Assembly: GCA_018398765.1 (NCBI GenBank)
Contig: JAHBMJ010000304.1
Span: forward strand, 25,001-45,488
DNA length: 20,488 nucleotides
Direction: 5' to 3'
From: Chromera velia
Taxonomy: Eukaryota; Sar; Chromeraceae
A program made the translations under genes and the position numbers. Under the pieces are notes generated by a model, which was not told the origin of the DNA, made no database searches, and saw only the letters and a program-made list of their open reading frames with translations. Below are positions 1-9,614 of this stretch, one piece after another. Positions within the stretch are counted from its first letter, which is position 1; the number at the start of each line of letters is the position of its first letter.

Positions 1-488
1 GTAGTGTAAAAGGCGTACGGAGCTCTTAAGTAACAATAGCTTCTGGTAGAGAATACTCTAGCGCTATTATAAGCCTTGTCAAAGTTCTACATAGTTCCAA
101 GGGAAAAGTCGGTAAGTCTGTCAGTCAAACCTCATGCGATAACTCTTGGAATCAGACCTACTCTTATATTTGATCTACTGTTTGCATCACGGTGCATACT
201 CATATATTGATCAGTCATTATACGCGCGCGCCCACGAGCTATGCCGTTCTCACGCAGGCCGAGGCCACTAAGCTAAGCGATGCCAATTCTAGTTCAGTGC
301 CCCACAAGCCCAGACTTCCTGGCAATCACCTCACAAGTGGCAAAGTTGGGAGCAGGGAGGGTGACGGGTGGGGAGGGAGATGAAGCAGTCCAAGCAAGGT
401 TGATGAACCGCTACTACAACGTACTACAAGCTCTTGTCCTGCACTTTATAGCGTTTTGTCCAGTAAACCTTCTGTTCTCTATCCACAG

Positions 489-585
489 CAAGAGGGGCAC
501 AAGGGGCCCTTTTCAGCCCAAGGGTCTGCTCAGGAGGGAAGTGGCCACGTTCTTCGGGTTTTTTAACCGGAAGGGCGCAAACTGA
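489..585 (+). other. Weak candidate terminal exon
   Basis: A pyrimidine-rich tract ending in ctatccacag precedes a GC-richer open segment. It reads KRGTRGPFQPKGLLRR and continues to a TGA at 583-585. An upstream exon would have to lie at 1-480 or left of the window, and none was clear. This is kept only as a lead. Confidence 0.2.
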
Positions 586-789
586 AGGAATTTCTTTGAC
601 AATGCGAGCTAGAAGAAAGAAGAAGGATGGGTAAAAGCGCAAGCAAATGAATCAGAAAAGTTTGGCCCTCACTAAATCATATTTACTCATACTCTAGCTG
701 AGTTATACATTCATTCGTTCACTCACTCTCTCATCATTCTCATTAAATTCTTTTATTCACCCGCTCAGTCGCTTTCTCACTTTCTGGTT

Positions 790-839
790 CTCTCTCTCTC
801 TCGCTCTCTCTCTAGCTCTCTCTCTCTCTCTCTCTCTCT
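790..839. repeat. (CT)n microsatellite
   Basis: Interrupted CT tract followed by further C/T-rich CTCTCCGTCTATC-like units to about 1020. The surrounding 600-1600 region shows no gene. Confidence 0.9.
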
Positions 840-1620
840 GTGTACTTAGACTGGCATCTATAGCTAGGCACTCATACCGACCTTCATAGTCAGAAAATTT
901 CTCAGGTAGGCAAAGCTGACGCTCTCAATCAATTGCTCGATCCGTCTATCTCCATCCATCTCCGTCTCTCTCCGTCTATCTCTGTCCATCTCCCTCTTTC
1001 TCATTCTCTCTCCGTCTATTTCCGGCCCGATTCAGAAATTCAAACTTTAAGGATCAAACGCGGCCTTTACCTCTTGTGGGCAGCTTTATCAGACTCGACC
1101 GAGTTTCCCAGGCACGTTGGCTAACGTTGCGAAGCACCAGTGGGCTACAGAGACAGGAAAGAGACCGGAGACGGCTCTGGCGATAGAAAACAAAAGGTTA
1201 AGAAAACAAACACTAAACTCTCCACATAGAAGCGGCTGCCCAAATTCTGACTCCATGCTATTACGAAGACATGCTATCGAAGATTAGTATATCTAGAGCA
1301 GTGCAGGGCATCAGAGGAGACTTGTCAGGGGGGGGATGAGGGAATCGTGGAGAAGGAATGAAAAGGTCAGACAATTTTTCAAAATTTTGGACTTCTGCTG
1401 CTTCAGAACCAGATGGCGTCTGGAGAAACCATTTAGTGGGTTTTATGTGGCAACCATACGAATCAAGATTGACCACTTACAGCTTGTCCGCGAGACCTCA
1501 CTGAGATGAATGCCCAAAAAAGGCTTGCTAGCACGCAAAGACCCCCCCCCCCCTAAGAGCCCGTCTGCGTACCACTGGTACGCAAATGAATTTTTACATG
1601 ACCCCATACTAAAAATGATT

Positions 1621-2273
1621 TAGGCGTCGGCTAAAGAAAAAAAAAAAGAAAAAAAATAAGTGATTTGAGGAGATCTTTTTTTTTTTTCTTTTTTATTTTT
1701 TAACCCTTAACAACACTTACCCTACAGGTAGCTAGGATTTTGCGGGATTTTAGCCCAGGATTTTAGCGGATTTTACGGGATTTTGCCCAGAATTCTGCCA
1801 GACTATTTCTCCAGGATTTTAGAAACTAAAATCCTGGCTCTAGGGATTATAAAGACTAAAATCCTGGATCCTAGGATTTTAGAAATGAATGCCAGGATTT
1901 TATGGGATTTTATGGGATTATATCTTTCCCGTAAAATCCCGTATAATCCTGTAAAATCCTAGAAAGAGGCTAGGATTTTAGCTTTCTTCCAGGATTTTAG
2001 ATTCTAAAATCCTAGGTATAGGGATTATATTTTTAACGTTAAGAGTCCGGCAGAATCCTGGGCAAAATCCGCTAAAATCCTGGCCAAAATCAATCAATCA
2101 ATCCGCTAAAATCGCAAAAATCCCGCCAAATCCTGGCTACCTGCAGGGTAACAACAGTTGTGCAACACACAAACAATACTTGTGCAACACTTGAACAACA
2201 GTTCTTTGACTGAAAAAAAAAAAAAGTAAAGGGTTTGGGGGGATCTTTTTTTTTTTTCTTTAGCCAACGCCTA
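1621..2273. mobile_element. Outer inverted-repeat element with A/T-tract arms
   Basis: The ends are inverted repeats: TAGGCGTCGGCTAAAG followed by an A-run at 1621, and T-run CTTTAGCCAACGCCTA ending at 2273. The flanks carry a direct repeat AAAATGAT at 1612-1619 and 2275-2282, which fits an 8-10 bp target-site duplication. Each arm also holds a similar A-run, a GTAAnnGnTTTGnGGnGATC-like core and a T-run. No coding capacity is visible. This looks like a non-autonomous DNA transposon (MITE-like). The duplication length would suit hAT or Mutator-like elements, but the superfamily is not established. Confidence 0.6.
1717..2151. mobile_element. Inner fold-back element of AGGATTTTAG / CTAAAATCCT copies
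   Basis: Terminal inverted repeats TTACCCTACAGGTAGCTAGG (from 1717) and CCTGGCTACCTGCAGGGTAA (ending 2151) are flanked by CAACA on both sides (1711-1715 and 2152-2156). The interior is close to a full-length palindrome centred near 1930. It consists of many short copies of GGATTTTA and its complement. Local hairpins include 1811-1837 (12-bp stem, 3-nt loop) and 1991-2013 (10-bp stem, 3-nt loop). It lies inside the outer element at 1621-2273, so it probably inserted into it. No gene is present. Confidence 0.65.
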
Positions 2274-2480
2274 GAAAATGATGATGCTTCAACTATAATC
2301 AATGAATCACTAGATGAATCAATATAAAATAATTGAATCATTAGATAAGAACTTTTGGATAAGAGAAGCACATTGATTGAACCTCTCTACTTGATTTTGC
2401 GGAGCCGAGTGCGGAGCTGTGACAAATAAATGACTGGAATACTTAGAGATGCACTGCTTTGCTTCTCTGTGTGTATTCCG

Positions 2481-2774
2481 CTACTTCCTCGCTGCTTTCT
2501 TTTGTTGCTGCTTCATTCCTCTGGCTCGCGCTTTCTTTCCTTGCTTCCCTTTCTTCTCTCCCTTCTTACTCCCCCCAGACTGCTTCTGCTTTCTCTTGCC
2601 CGATGTCTTCTTCACCTTTGCAGAGTCCTTCCTTTGCTTCGGCTGCTGCTGTTGTTGTTGGGAGGACGAGGAAGGCTTGCCGCTCCCTTCCTTGCCTGCA
2701 CGGGGAGCAGAGGCCGTGCCCTTCGAACCTTCTGCATCAAACAGCACACACAACACACTCACACAGATACAGAT

Positions 2775-2814
<40 letters not shown>

Positions 2815-2875
2815 AGAGAGACACACACACAGACACACACACAGACACACACACGCACACACACACACACACACA

Positions 2876-2916
<41 letters not shown>

Positions 2917-2963
2917 ACATACACATACACACACATACACACACACTCACACACACACACACA

Positions 2964-3002
<39 letters not shown>

Positions 3003-3567
3003 TCACATTCACACTCACACGCACACTCATATACACACACATACACATACAGATACACATACACACATGCACTTACGCTCAGAGAATACGCGCTACGTGT
3101 GCCTGAGGTAGCGCACGTTGCACCGAAATTTCGTCTTTGATTTCAGATCGTTTGGAGAGACAAGTCGAAACTCTCAGAAGTCGACATCAATTCGTTTGGT
3201 ATACGAACACATCGAAAACACGCAGCATGATATATAATTTTGTGTATCTGAGTGAAGGCATGCATGTATGTATCATCTGAAGTGAAATCCTCACATCGAT
3301 CCTTCATCATCCCTCACTTTCTTTTCCTCCTCACGCATTCCCGGCTCCTCTCCTCTCCTTTCCTTCGTCCGTGCAGTCTCTTTCCCTTCTCCTCTCTGGA
3401 AGCCGTCAACACCGCCACAGCAAGTGAAAGTACTTCAACAGAATGCCTCTGCTCTGTAAATGAACCAACTCAAACAGAATTAATGCAGTTCTTTCAATAA
3501 ACTGACCCTTTGCCTGCAGAGACCCGAACAAACCGCCCCCAGCAGATGCTGAGGGACTGCACGCACG

Positions 3568-3608
<41 letters not shown>

Positions 3609-5272
3609 TTAAGCGTGGATTGCGTATCTCAAAGCACCAAAATAGCAGCCAGAAAAAAAGTTCAGATCTGAACACACGGCAGGAGTAGGGAGAACAGAGT
3701 GATTCTCTTCATCATCTTCCACAGAGCGTGATCAAGTCCGTTGGCCTGGATTAGATTTGAGTGATTGATGCAACCGCAGAGAAAGGCAGTAAGACAGGGA
3801 GGCAGGCGAACACCGGGGGTGTGGTAAGTCAACACAGGGGTGCTTATGTTGATCACGAGAGAAGACCCACATCCATTTTCGTATGTGCTCTCGGCATGTC
3901 TCATTTTCTGATCACCTGCCCTCCTTTAGTACATACATTAATAGACTATTTCGTATCCATGCTCATAACACTCCATTCGTCAGTTCCTTCCCGCTGACAG
4001 AAAGAAGGACTGACTCTTCTTCGTCGGGCATCCCAAAGGAAGTCATGACTACAAAAGTCCCGTCAAAGCCGTCGTTGACCTCTTCCTCTTCCTCTTCGTC
4101 TCCTTCTTCTTCAACGGGGTCAGGCTGAACCTTCCCCTTCTTTCTCTTTGTCTGGCTCTTCTCGTCGGATGTCTGCTTCGTCTTCTTCTTTTGTCCGAAA
4201 GTGAAGATTTGAGTCTGCAGGCAGAAAAGGAAGCGCGTTGTTGATTATTGCACTTGTCTGGGCTTTCTCTCTCAGCCTCGTGGACAGAGAAAGTCAAGCA
4301 ATGGCAGAGAAAACACAAACAAGGCTTGCCCGTTGGTCCGAAAAAGGAGAGAACACCTTGTGAAGGTCTATCCATTCGAGTCATAATCTCATAATCTCTC
4401 GGCCTATACGCCTCTTTGCAATCAGATGACCGTCGCTGCCTGTCCAATGAAACAGGCAAGACCGGGAAAGTTTGGAAAAGGACGAAAAAGGAAAAGAGCC
4501 TTCGTGCCTGTTTGTCCGTCCGTCTGTTGTGCTTGACGATTGAATGTTCGTGTGAGTTAGCGAAGGAAAAACAATGGGGGGCAGACAAAAGCCATTTTTT
4601 CCCTCAAAAAAGACCAAACAGCCGGACAAGCAAACAAACAAACAAACATTAGGGCCAACCCACCCACTCACTCACTTTCGGCTTTTCTTCCTCCTCGTCC
4701 TCCTCTTCTTCCTCCTCCTGCCTGTCTTCGATCACTTCTTTCTCCTCCTCTCTTCCCCTTTTCCCCCCTTCCGATGCCCTCTTCCCTTTCGCCTTCATCC
4801 CTTCAGACGAGGACGACGGAGGCTTCTCTTGAGACACCTTGGAGCCTGCAGTCATGATGCCGGGGGGGTTGGAAAGAAATGACAGAATGAATGCATGGGT
4901 TTGCAAATGTCTGTCTGGCAATCAGACAAACAATCACCGTATCGGAGGCAACATACGGAAACTCTGTTCTGATTGTCCTTTATTCATCTGAAGAGCTGCG
5001 CACTTCTCTACAATTCCTGTGTATTCATTCTTCTACTGCGTCCTCAGTGTGCCTGCCTGCCTCCCTGCCTGCCTGGTTGTGTTCGACTGGCAGCCAGACA
5101 GAACAGTGACTGCATGTATGGCCAAATCACTCACCTGAGTGCTTCTCAGCAATGCCCTGGATGTTGGCCATGGACTGCTTGTAGGACTGGCAGACGATGT
5201 CGTAGTCCCGGAGGCCCTCGGTGATGCGCTGCAACAATTTGGAAAGGGGTATCAACTTGAGTATCCATCCAT

Positions 5273-5338
<66 letters not shown>

Positions 5339-6695
5339 AGGGAGGGAGGAAAGGGGGTGGAGGGGCTGACTGCGTCTATCCGAAGGATGTGGTTGGATGG
5401 ATGGATGGATGGTTGGATGGATGGTTGGATGGATGGACGGATAGATGGATAAATGGAGGAAAGTGTTGAAGGCTGTGAGTATGTTAACACCGTTTCCTCT
5501 GTCCCTTTTGTGCCCCTGTCTCAAATTCCTTTCTTCTTCTGCTGAATTTCCCTCTTCTGTCTCCTCGAACTGACAGGGAAGAAAGGAAACCGCTCCGGCA
5601 GGCAAGGCTTTGCTCAGAAATGCACAGCCAATGTTTTTGTCGACACATATTGTCGATTCAGTAAGAGAGTTAGAATTTGAGCATTCGGTTCATCATGAAA
5701 GCCTCCCTTCGGTCGCCTGGCAGCTTTTTGCTTTCTTGGGAGCCTCTCCGCCCACACACGTGTTTCCTGGGGCTCTCTGTTATTGTGCCTCTCTTTTTCA
5801 CTCTCTCTGTCTCGCTGTACGTGTTTATGAGGTGGGTGGGGTGGTGGGGGTGTGTGTGTGTGGGGTGGTGGGGGTGTGGGTGTGTGGGGGTGTGTGTGTG
5901 TGTGTGTGTGTGTGTGTAAGTGTTTCTCCGTGGCAGGCAAGCAAGCACACACAAAAGTCTTGTTGAAATCCTTGCAGCCCCTCAAATATGTATGCATACT
6001 CTCAAAGTCGACTGACGAAGCAACAAGAAGAGAGAGGGGTGGGGGTGGGGGAGAGAGTGATTGCCTGACTGCCGAAGCCTGACCTCTGTTCGGATCTGCT
6101 TGCGCTCCTCTTTCACTTGTCGCTCCTGTTCCTCTTGTGCGACCTTCCGTCTCTGGTCCTTCCGCTTTCTGAACCCCGTCACGAATTCCCTGAAGGAAGG
6201 AAACGAGGAAGGCCAAGGGAGGGATCGACGAAGTACTTCAAGAGACACAAACAAAGAGACGGGAGAGAGAGAGAGAGCTTGCGAAGAGAACACGGAGGCT
6301 GCAGAGACGGAAAGACGAAAGCAGCTGCACGAAACGGTCTACATGATTCCATGAATATGCATTGGAAGACATACGCATACACAGAGGAATGACCAGAGAC
6401 AGCGACGACAGCCCGTCTACGCAGCCAGACGCAGGCAGGCAGGCAGGAGGGCAGGGAGGTTCTGGAGAGGTACGCAGAACTTTTTCTTTTCCCATTGGCG
6501 CCTTGTTGACATGCGGTTGGAATGGAACGCACAACCTGTCCATGAACGCTAAAGGTGACTGTATCAGAGACCCGCTCGGCAGTTGTTCTTCTTGAATTTC
6601 TGTGTGCATGAGACAGCTAGGCTGACTGACTTCCTTGCTGCAGGATTGAAGGTGATCTCCCCTGTCCACCCGGACTTGGCGCCCTTGCGCTTCAT
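2481..6695 (-). CDS. NOL12: NOL12/Rrp17 (Nop25 family) nucleolar protein, seven exons
   Basis: Exons on the minus strand: 6695-6631, 6189-6084, 5228-5135, 4845-4676, 4214-4015, 3556-3507 and 2731-2481. They total 936 nt, or 311 residues plus TAG. Every intron is GT-AG and every junction phase agrees. The start ATG at 6695 gives [12 protein letters not shown]. Residues 13-32 ([20 protein letters not shown]) match the family signature, F.P..R.EYLTGFHKRK, followed by a charged helix rich in K, R, E and Q to about residue 57. Two acidic runs lie near 130-141 and 180-191. [14 protein letters not shown] near 191-204 fits the family's VTVTT segment. A six-Gln run sits near 253 and the tail is very basic, ending KKAARK. 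Family members bind RNA in the nucleolus and act in 60S/pre-rRNA processing (a 5'-3' exonuclease in yeast Rrp17). Family membership is clear. The last two exons rest on phase agreement and the typical basic tail. Reading through intron 5 would instead stop at 3963 and give 228 residues. Confidence 0.83.
2745..3067. repeat. Long CA/TG microsatellite in NOL12 intron 6
   Basis: More than 300 bp of interrupted (CA)n on the plus strand, which is (TG)n in the transcript. It ends about 14 bp upstream of the exon 7 acceptor at 2732-2734. All long VCVC/HTHT open frames here are artefacts of the repeat. Confidence 0.95.
3560..3605. repeat. CA/TG microsatellite abutting the exon 6 acceptor
   Basis: (CA)n with CACG variants on the plus strand. 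In the transcript it reads (TG)n then CGTGCGTGCGTGCAG, running straight into exon 6 of the NOL12 gene. Confidence 0.95.
5274..5350. repeat. (CA)n(GA)n(GGGA)n compound microsatellite in NOL12 intron 2
   Basis: CA, GA and GGGA blocks lie in direct succession, about 45 bp upstream of the exon 3 acceptor in transcript order. Confidence 0.95.
5392..5457. repeat. (GGAT)n microsatellite in NOL12 intron 2
   Basis: Interrupted GGAT units with GGTT, GGAC and AGAT variants, close to the compound CA/GA repeat. Confidence 0.9.
5830..5918. repeat. G-rich TG microsatellite in NOL12 intron 2
   Basis: Blocks of GGGGTGTG and GTGGTGGG followed by pure (TG)n on the plus strand. The transcript of the NOL12 gene would carry (CA)n here, the opposite sense to its other introns. 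Confidence 0.9.
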
Positions 6696-7950
6696 GACGA
6701 ACGTGGGTGAGCGAGGGGAGTCAGAAAGGCGGGCGCACAAGAGGGCTGGAAACAGCTAGAGTAGCAAAGCACCGCACTGATCGAGTGGCGTTTCTTTCCA
6801 GCCGGGAGGAGTGTTGTTGGATTGTCACCAGAACCTTTCAGATCTTTCTTTCACACGGTTGATTGGATTCGTGCATTACCGCGGTTCAGCGTAAGTCAGG
6901 TGCTTGAGATGGTCTTGCGATATGCGGGTGAAGGGCAAGAAAGCAAGCAGGCCGAAATGGATCACCACACCTGGACTGTCGGTGGTGCATATGCCTGACC
7001 TTCATGCATCATGTGTTAGCTCGGACAAGCTCGCGCACGGAATGCATCTGGCGCACTCCGTGCGAATGGCCCGGAAAGCGAAATTAACGATGGACTTGGA
7101 AGAACTCGAGCTAGTGCCGGGGCCCTGCACCTCGTTTTTTTCTTTTGTTAGATCCTGGGTTCCACCGTAGGAGATGGCATGACAATTCACATGTATTCAC
7201 ATGTTACCTCAGCGTTGGCAAATTTTTCAGGGATCTATGCTGAATGCGGCCGAATGCATCATTTTTTTTTTTATTGTTTTTTTTTTTTTCATATATTCCA
7301 GTGCATCCAGATTTTGAGACACATCCCGAATTTATCCATATAACCTTTTTTTTGTTGTTGTCATTAGTTGTCATCCATTCTAGATTCGTCTTAAATAGCT
7401 CGCGTTCGCTCGCGTTGGGGCCTAGCGCCTCAGTTTGTATTTAATATTACCCTAGGGTGCACCCTACAGAGCCTGGAGTATGTAACAATCTAACTAACAA
7501 TTTAACACGTCAGTTAAACGTCAGTTAAGCAAGCATATAAAATGACTTTTTTTTTTAGTCCATGCACATGTGACTTTCAGATCCATGCCCATGCCTACTA
7601 CCGTGGGATCCATGCATACCACCGTCGGATCCATCCCATACCATTCGATATCATTCCAATGTGGGATCTTTGCCACCATCGGGTTCATACAAAAACCTAC
7701 CACTTTCAGATAGAAAATTGATCTGAAAATCGGCTGCTCCCGCCCGCCTCTCTCCTCTTGTTTCCCTGCCCGTTGCCTTTGCTCTCCTCAAATGATGTGA
7801 GTACACAGGGGTCTTCTTCCTTGTCTTCTCCCCTTTCCATTCCTTAATGAGCACTCTCCTTCCCTGTTTGGCATCTCTTATCTTTTCCCTTTCACCCGAT
7901 CCTTCAATGACTCTCTGACCGGCTCCTCAGACCCCACATGAACAGCGTAC

Positions 7951-7952
7951 GC

Positions 7953-7985
<33 letters not shown>

Positions 7986-8024
7986 GCCAAACGCACGCAC
8001 ACACACACACACACACACACACAT
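7951..8024. repeat. (GACA)n(CA)n microsatellite
   Basis: Repeated GACA units pass through GCACGCAC variants into (CA)n. Confidence 0.95.
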
Positions 8025-8511
8025 CGTTCACCGGCAGGGGGGGCGGGATCTCATCAGCAGAGGATCTGAGAACGGACCAGGGGGGGTTGCATGAAAAGGT
8101 AGGAACAGAGATACAGAGGGTGCACATGAGACCGTCACACTTTCGCTCATCTGTTGATACATTCATTCAGACATTCATGCACGCACCCATTGAAAGAGAC
8201 AGGATGCAGACCAGCACTTTTTCTTCTCCTCTCCTGTTCCGCTAGCCTGTTCCGTCTCTATTTCTTCAAAAGCCTCGTTTCTCCTTTCCTCTATCAGATG
8301 TTTCCCTGTTGTCTGATGAATCCCCCCTATTTACTCATCCGCTTCTTTTCACTTTCTTTGATTGCCCTTGACTGTTGAAACTTTCAGCATCACAGAATTC
8401 AGGTGACGGATTTCTACTCGACTTCTTTTGGTCATTTTGATTAAATTCTTTTGTTTCGCCCTCCCTCGCCGCAAATCAAGGCCTGGCTCTGCTTGCCGGT
8501 CGGTCACTCAC

Positions 8512-8588
8512 GCCCTCTCGTTTCTTCTGTTCCGATAACTTTCAGAAGAATCTCACGACCCTTCTTTCTACCTGCTTCTCTTCTTGCT
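8512..8588 (-). other. Weak candidate internal exon
   Basis: On the minus strand the segment lies between a pyrimidine-rich acceptor (tttcttttcaaagcag) and a strong donor, GGC|gtgagtga. It reads ARREAGRKKGREILL then KVIGTEETRG in one frame. A second short candidate at about 8066-8033 (SSADEIPPPLP before gtgaac) does not join it in phase. No family is recognised, and the stretch is compositionally simple. Confidence 0.2.
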
Positions 8589-9300
8589 CTGCTTTGAAAA
8601 GAAACAGAATCACGAGAGGAGACCTTCGCTCGCAAGCAAGAAAAGACAGGGGAAGGAAGGAAAGAAAGTGAAAAAGAGAGGAAAGAAAAAAGAGCAGTGA
8701 ACGGCTGGACGGGAAGGCCGATCGACGCACAAACAGACATGATCATTCCTTCTGCATGTATCTTCTTTTGAGACATTTGCACAGATAGAAGGAAGAGAAG
8801 AATGACAATGAATGCGCTTGAGCATGCAGTTCGGGAGGAGAAGAAAAAGAATTTGAACTAAGTCTTCCTTCAGCCGCTTTCCTCCGCTTTCCTCTTTTTG
8901 AAGGTAAAGAGGGAAACGGAGGGAAAAAGAAAAGGAAAGGAGGCGGAGAGAAAAAGCTAGGGCGGTGAGAAGGATTCAATCATAATCCAAGTCTCAAGAG
9001 AGAACGTGAAGGTGAAGAGGAGTCACGAGTCCCCGGAGGGAGCGATACAGATGACAAAACGAAATTAAATCGAACAACTCTATACTCTCTTTCTTCATTT
9101 GACGAACGCAGACTGTCAATTTGAAGGAAAGTAAAGAACCTGTGAACGAGGCGGAGAAAGCTGGGCCTAACTTGAAGGCGCTCCATCAAACGCCAGACCA
9201 TCAAGCGAAGGGAAGGGAAGAGAAGACAATAATTTTTTGCTACCACTGATCCAAATTGATGTCGGTTCTCATGTCAATGCGACACAATGGTTCTACATGG

Positions 9301-9307
9301 AGAGAGA

Positions 9308-9362
<55 letters not shown>

Positions 9363-9376
9363 AGACTCTGAGAGAG
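9301..9376. repeat. (GA)n microsatellite
   Basis: A near-pure GA tract with a few GGGA and AAAG interruptions. It lies about 240 bp past the ankyrin gene stop in transcript order. Confidence 0.95.
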
Positions 9377-9614
9377 AGAATACACACGGAACCTCCTGAT
9401 CTTCTGCCTGCCCTCTGCACTGCAAATCCCTAGACAACCCCTCGAAAAGTGTGGGCATCTTTCTTTTGCAACCGTTACGGGTTACCCCCCCCTCCCCTCA
9501 CCCTCTCTGTCTGCCGGCGCCTTCGTTCTGCAGCCTCTCACTCAGTCTGGCACACTGACAGAGTGCACGCACGCACTGCAGCAGAGGGGTCGGCTCGACA
9601 CCTGCCCAGTTCCT

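Larger units (their letters stand above)
6696..9614. other. Intergenic region between the NOL12 start and the ankyrin stop
   Basis: About 2.9 kb without a defensible gene. It holds T-runs at 7262-7289, a short degenerate GGATCCATGC-type tandem block at about 7578-7675, a (GACA)n(CA)n microsatellite at 7951-8024, a purine-rich stretch at about 8630-8960 and a (GA)n tract at 9301-9376. The NOL12 promoter should lie in its left part, but I see no recognisable core promoter element. Confidence 0.6.

Noticed and set aside
2430-3140. Long overlapping open frames made of HTHTHT or VCVCVC on both strands
   Set aside because: They are translations of the (CA)n microsatellite; only the 2731-2481 segment beyond it is exon-like.
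3963-4015. TGA at 3963 as the end of the NOL12 gene
   Set aside because: The GTCAGTC donor at 4014 joins two further exons in exact phase and gives the basic tail usual in the family; the read-through form is kept only as a possible isoform.
7950-8024. Regular GACA units as a possible CRISPR-like array
   Set aside because: There are no spacers; it is a simple tetranucleotide microsatellite.
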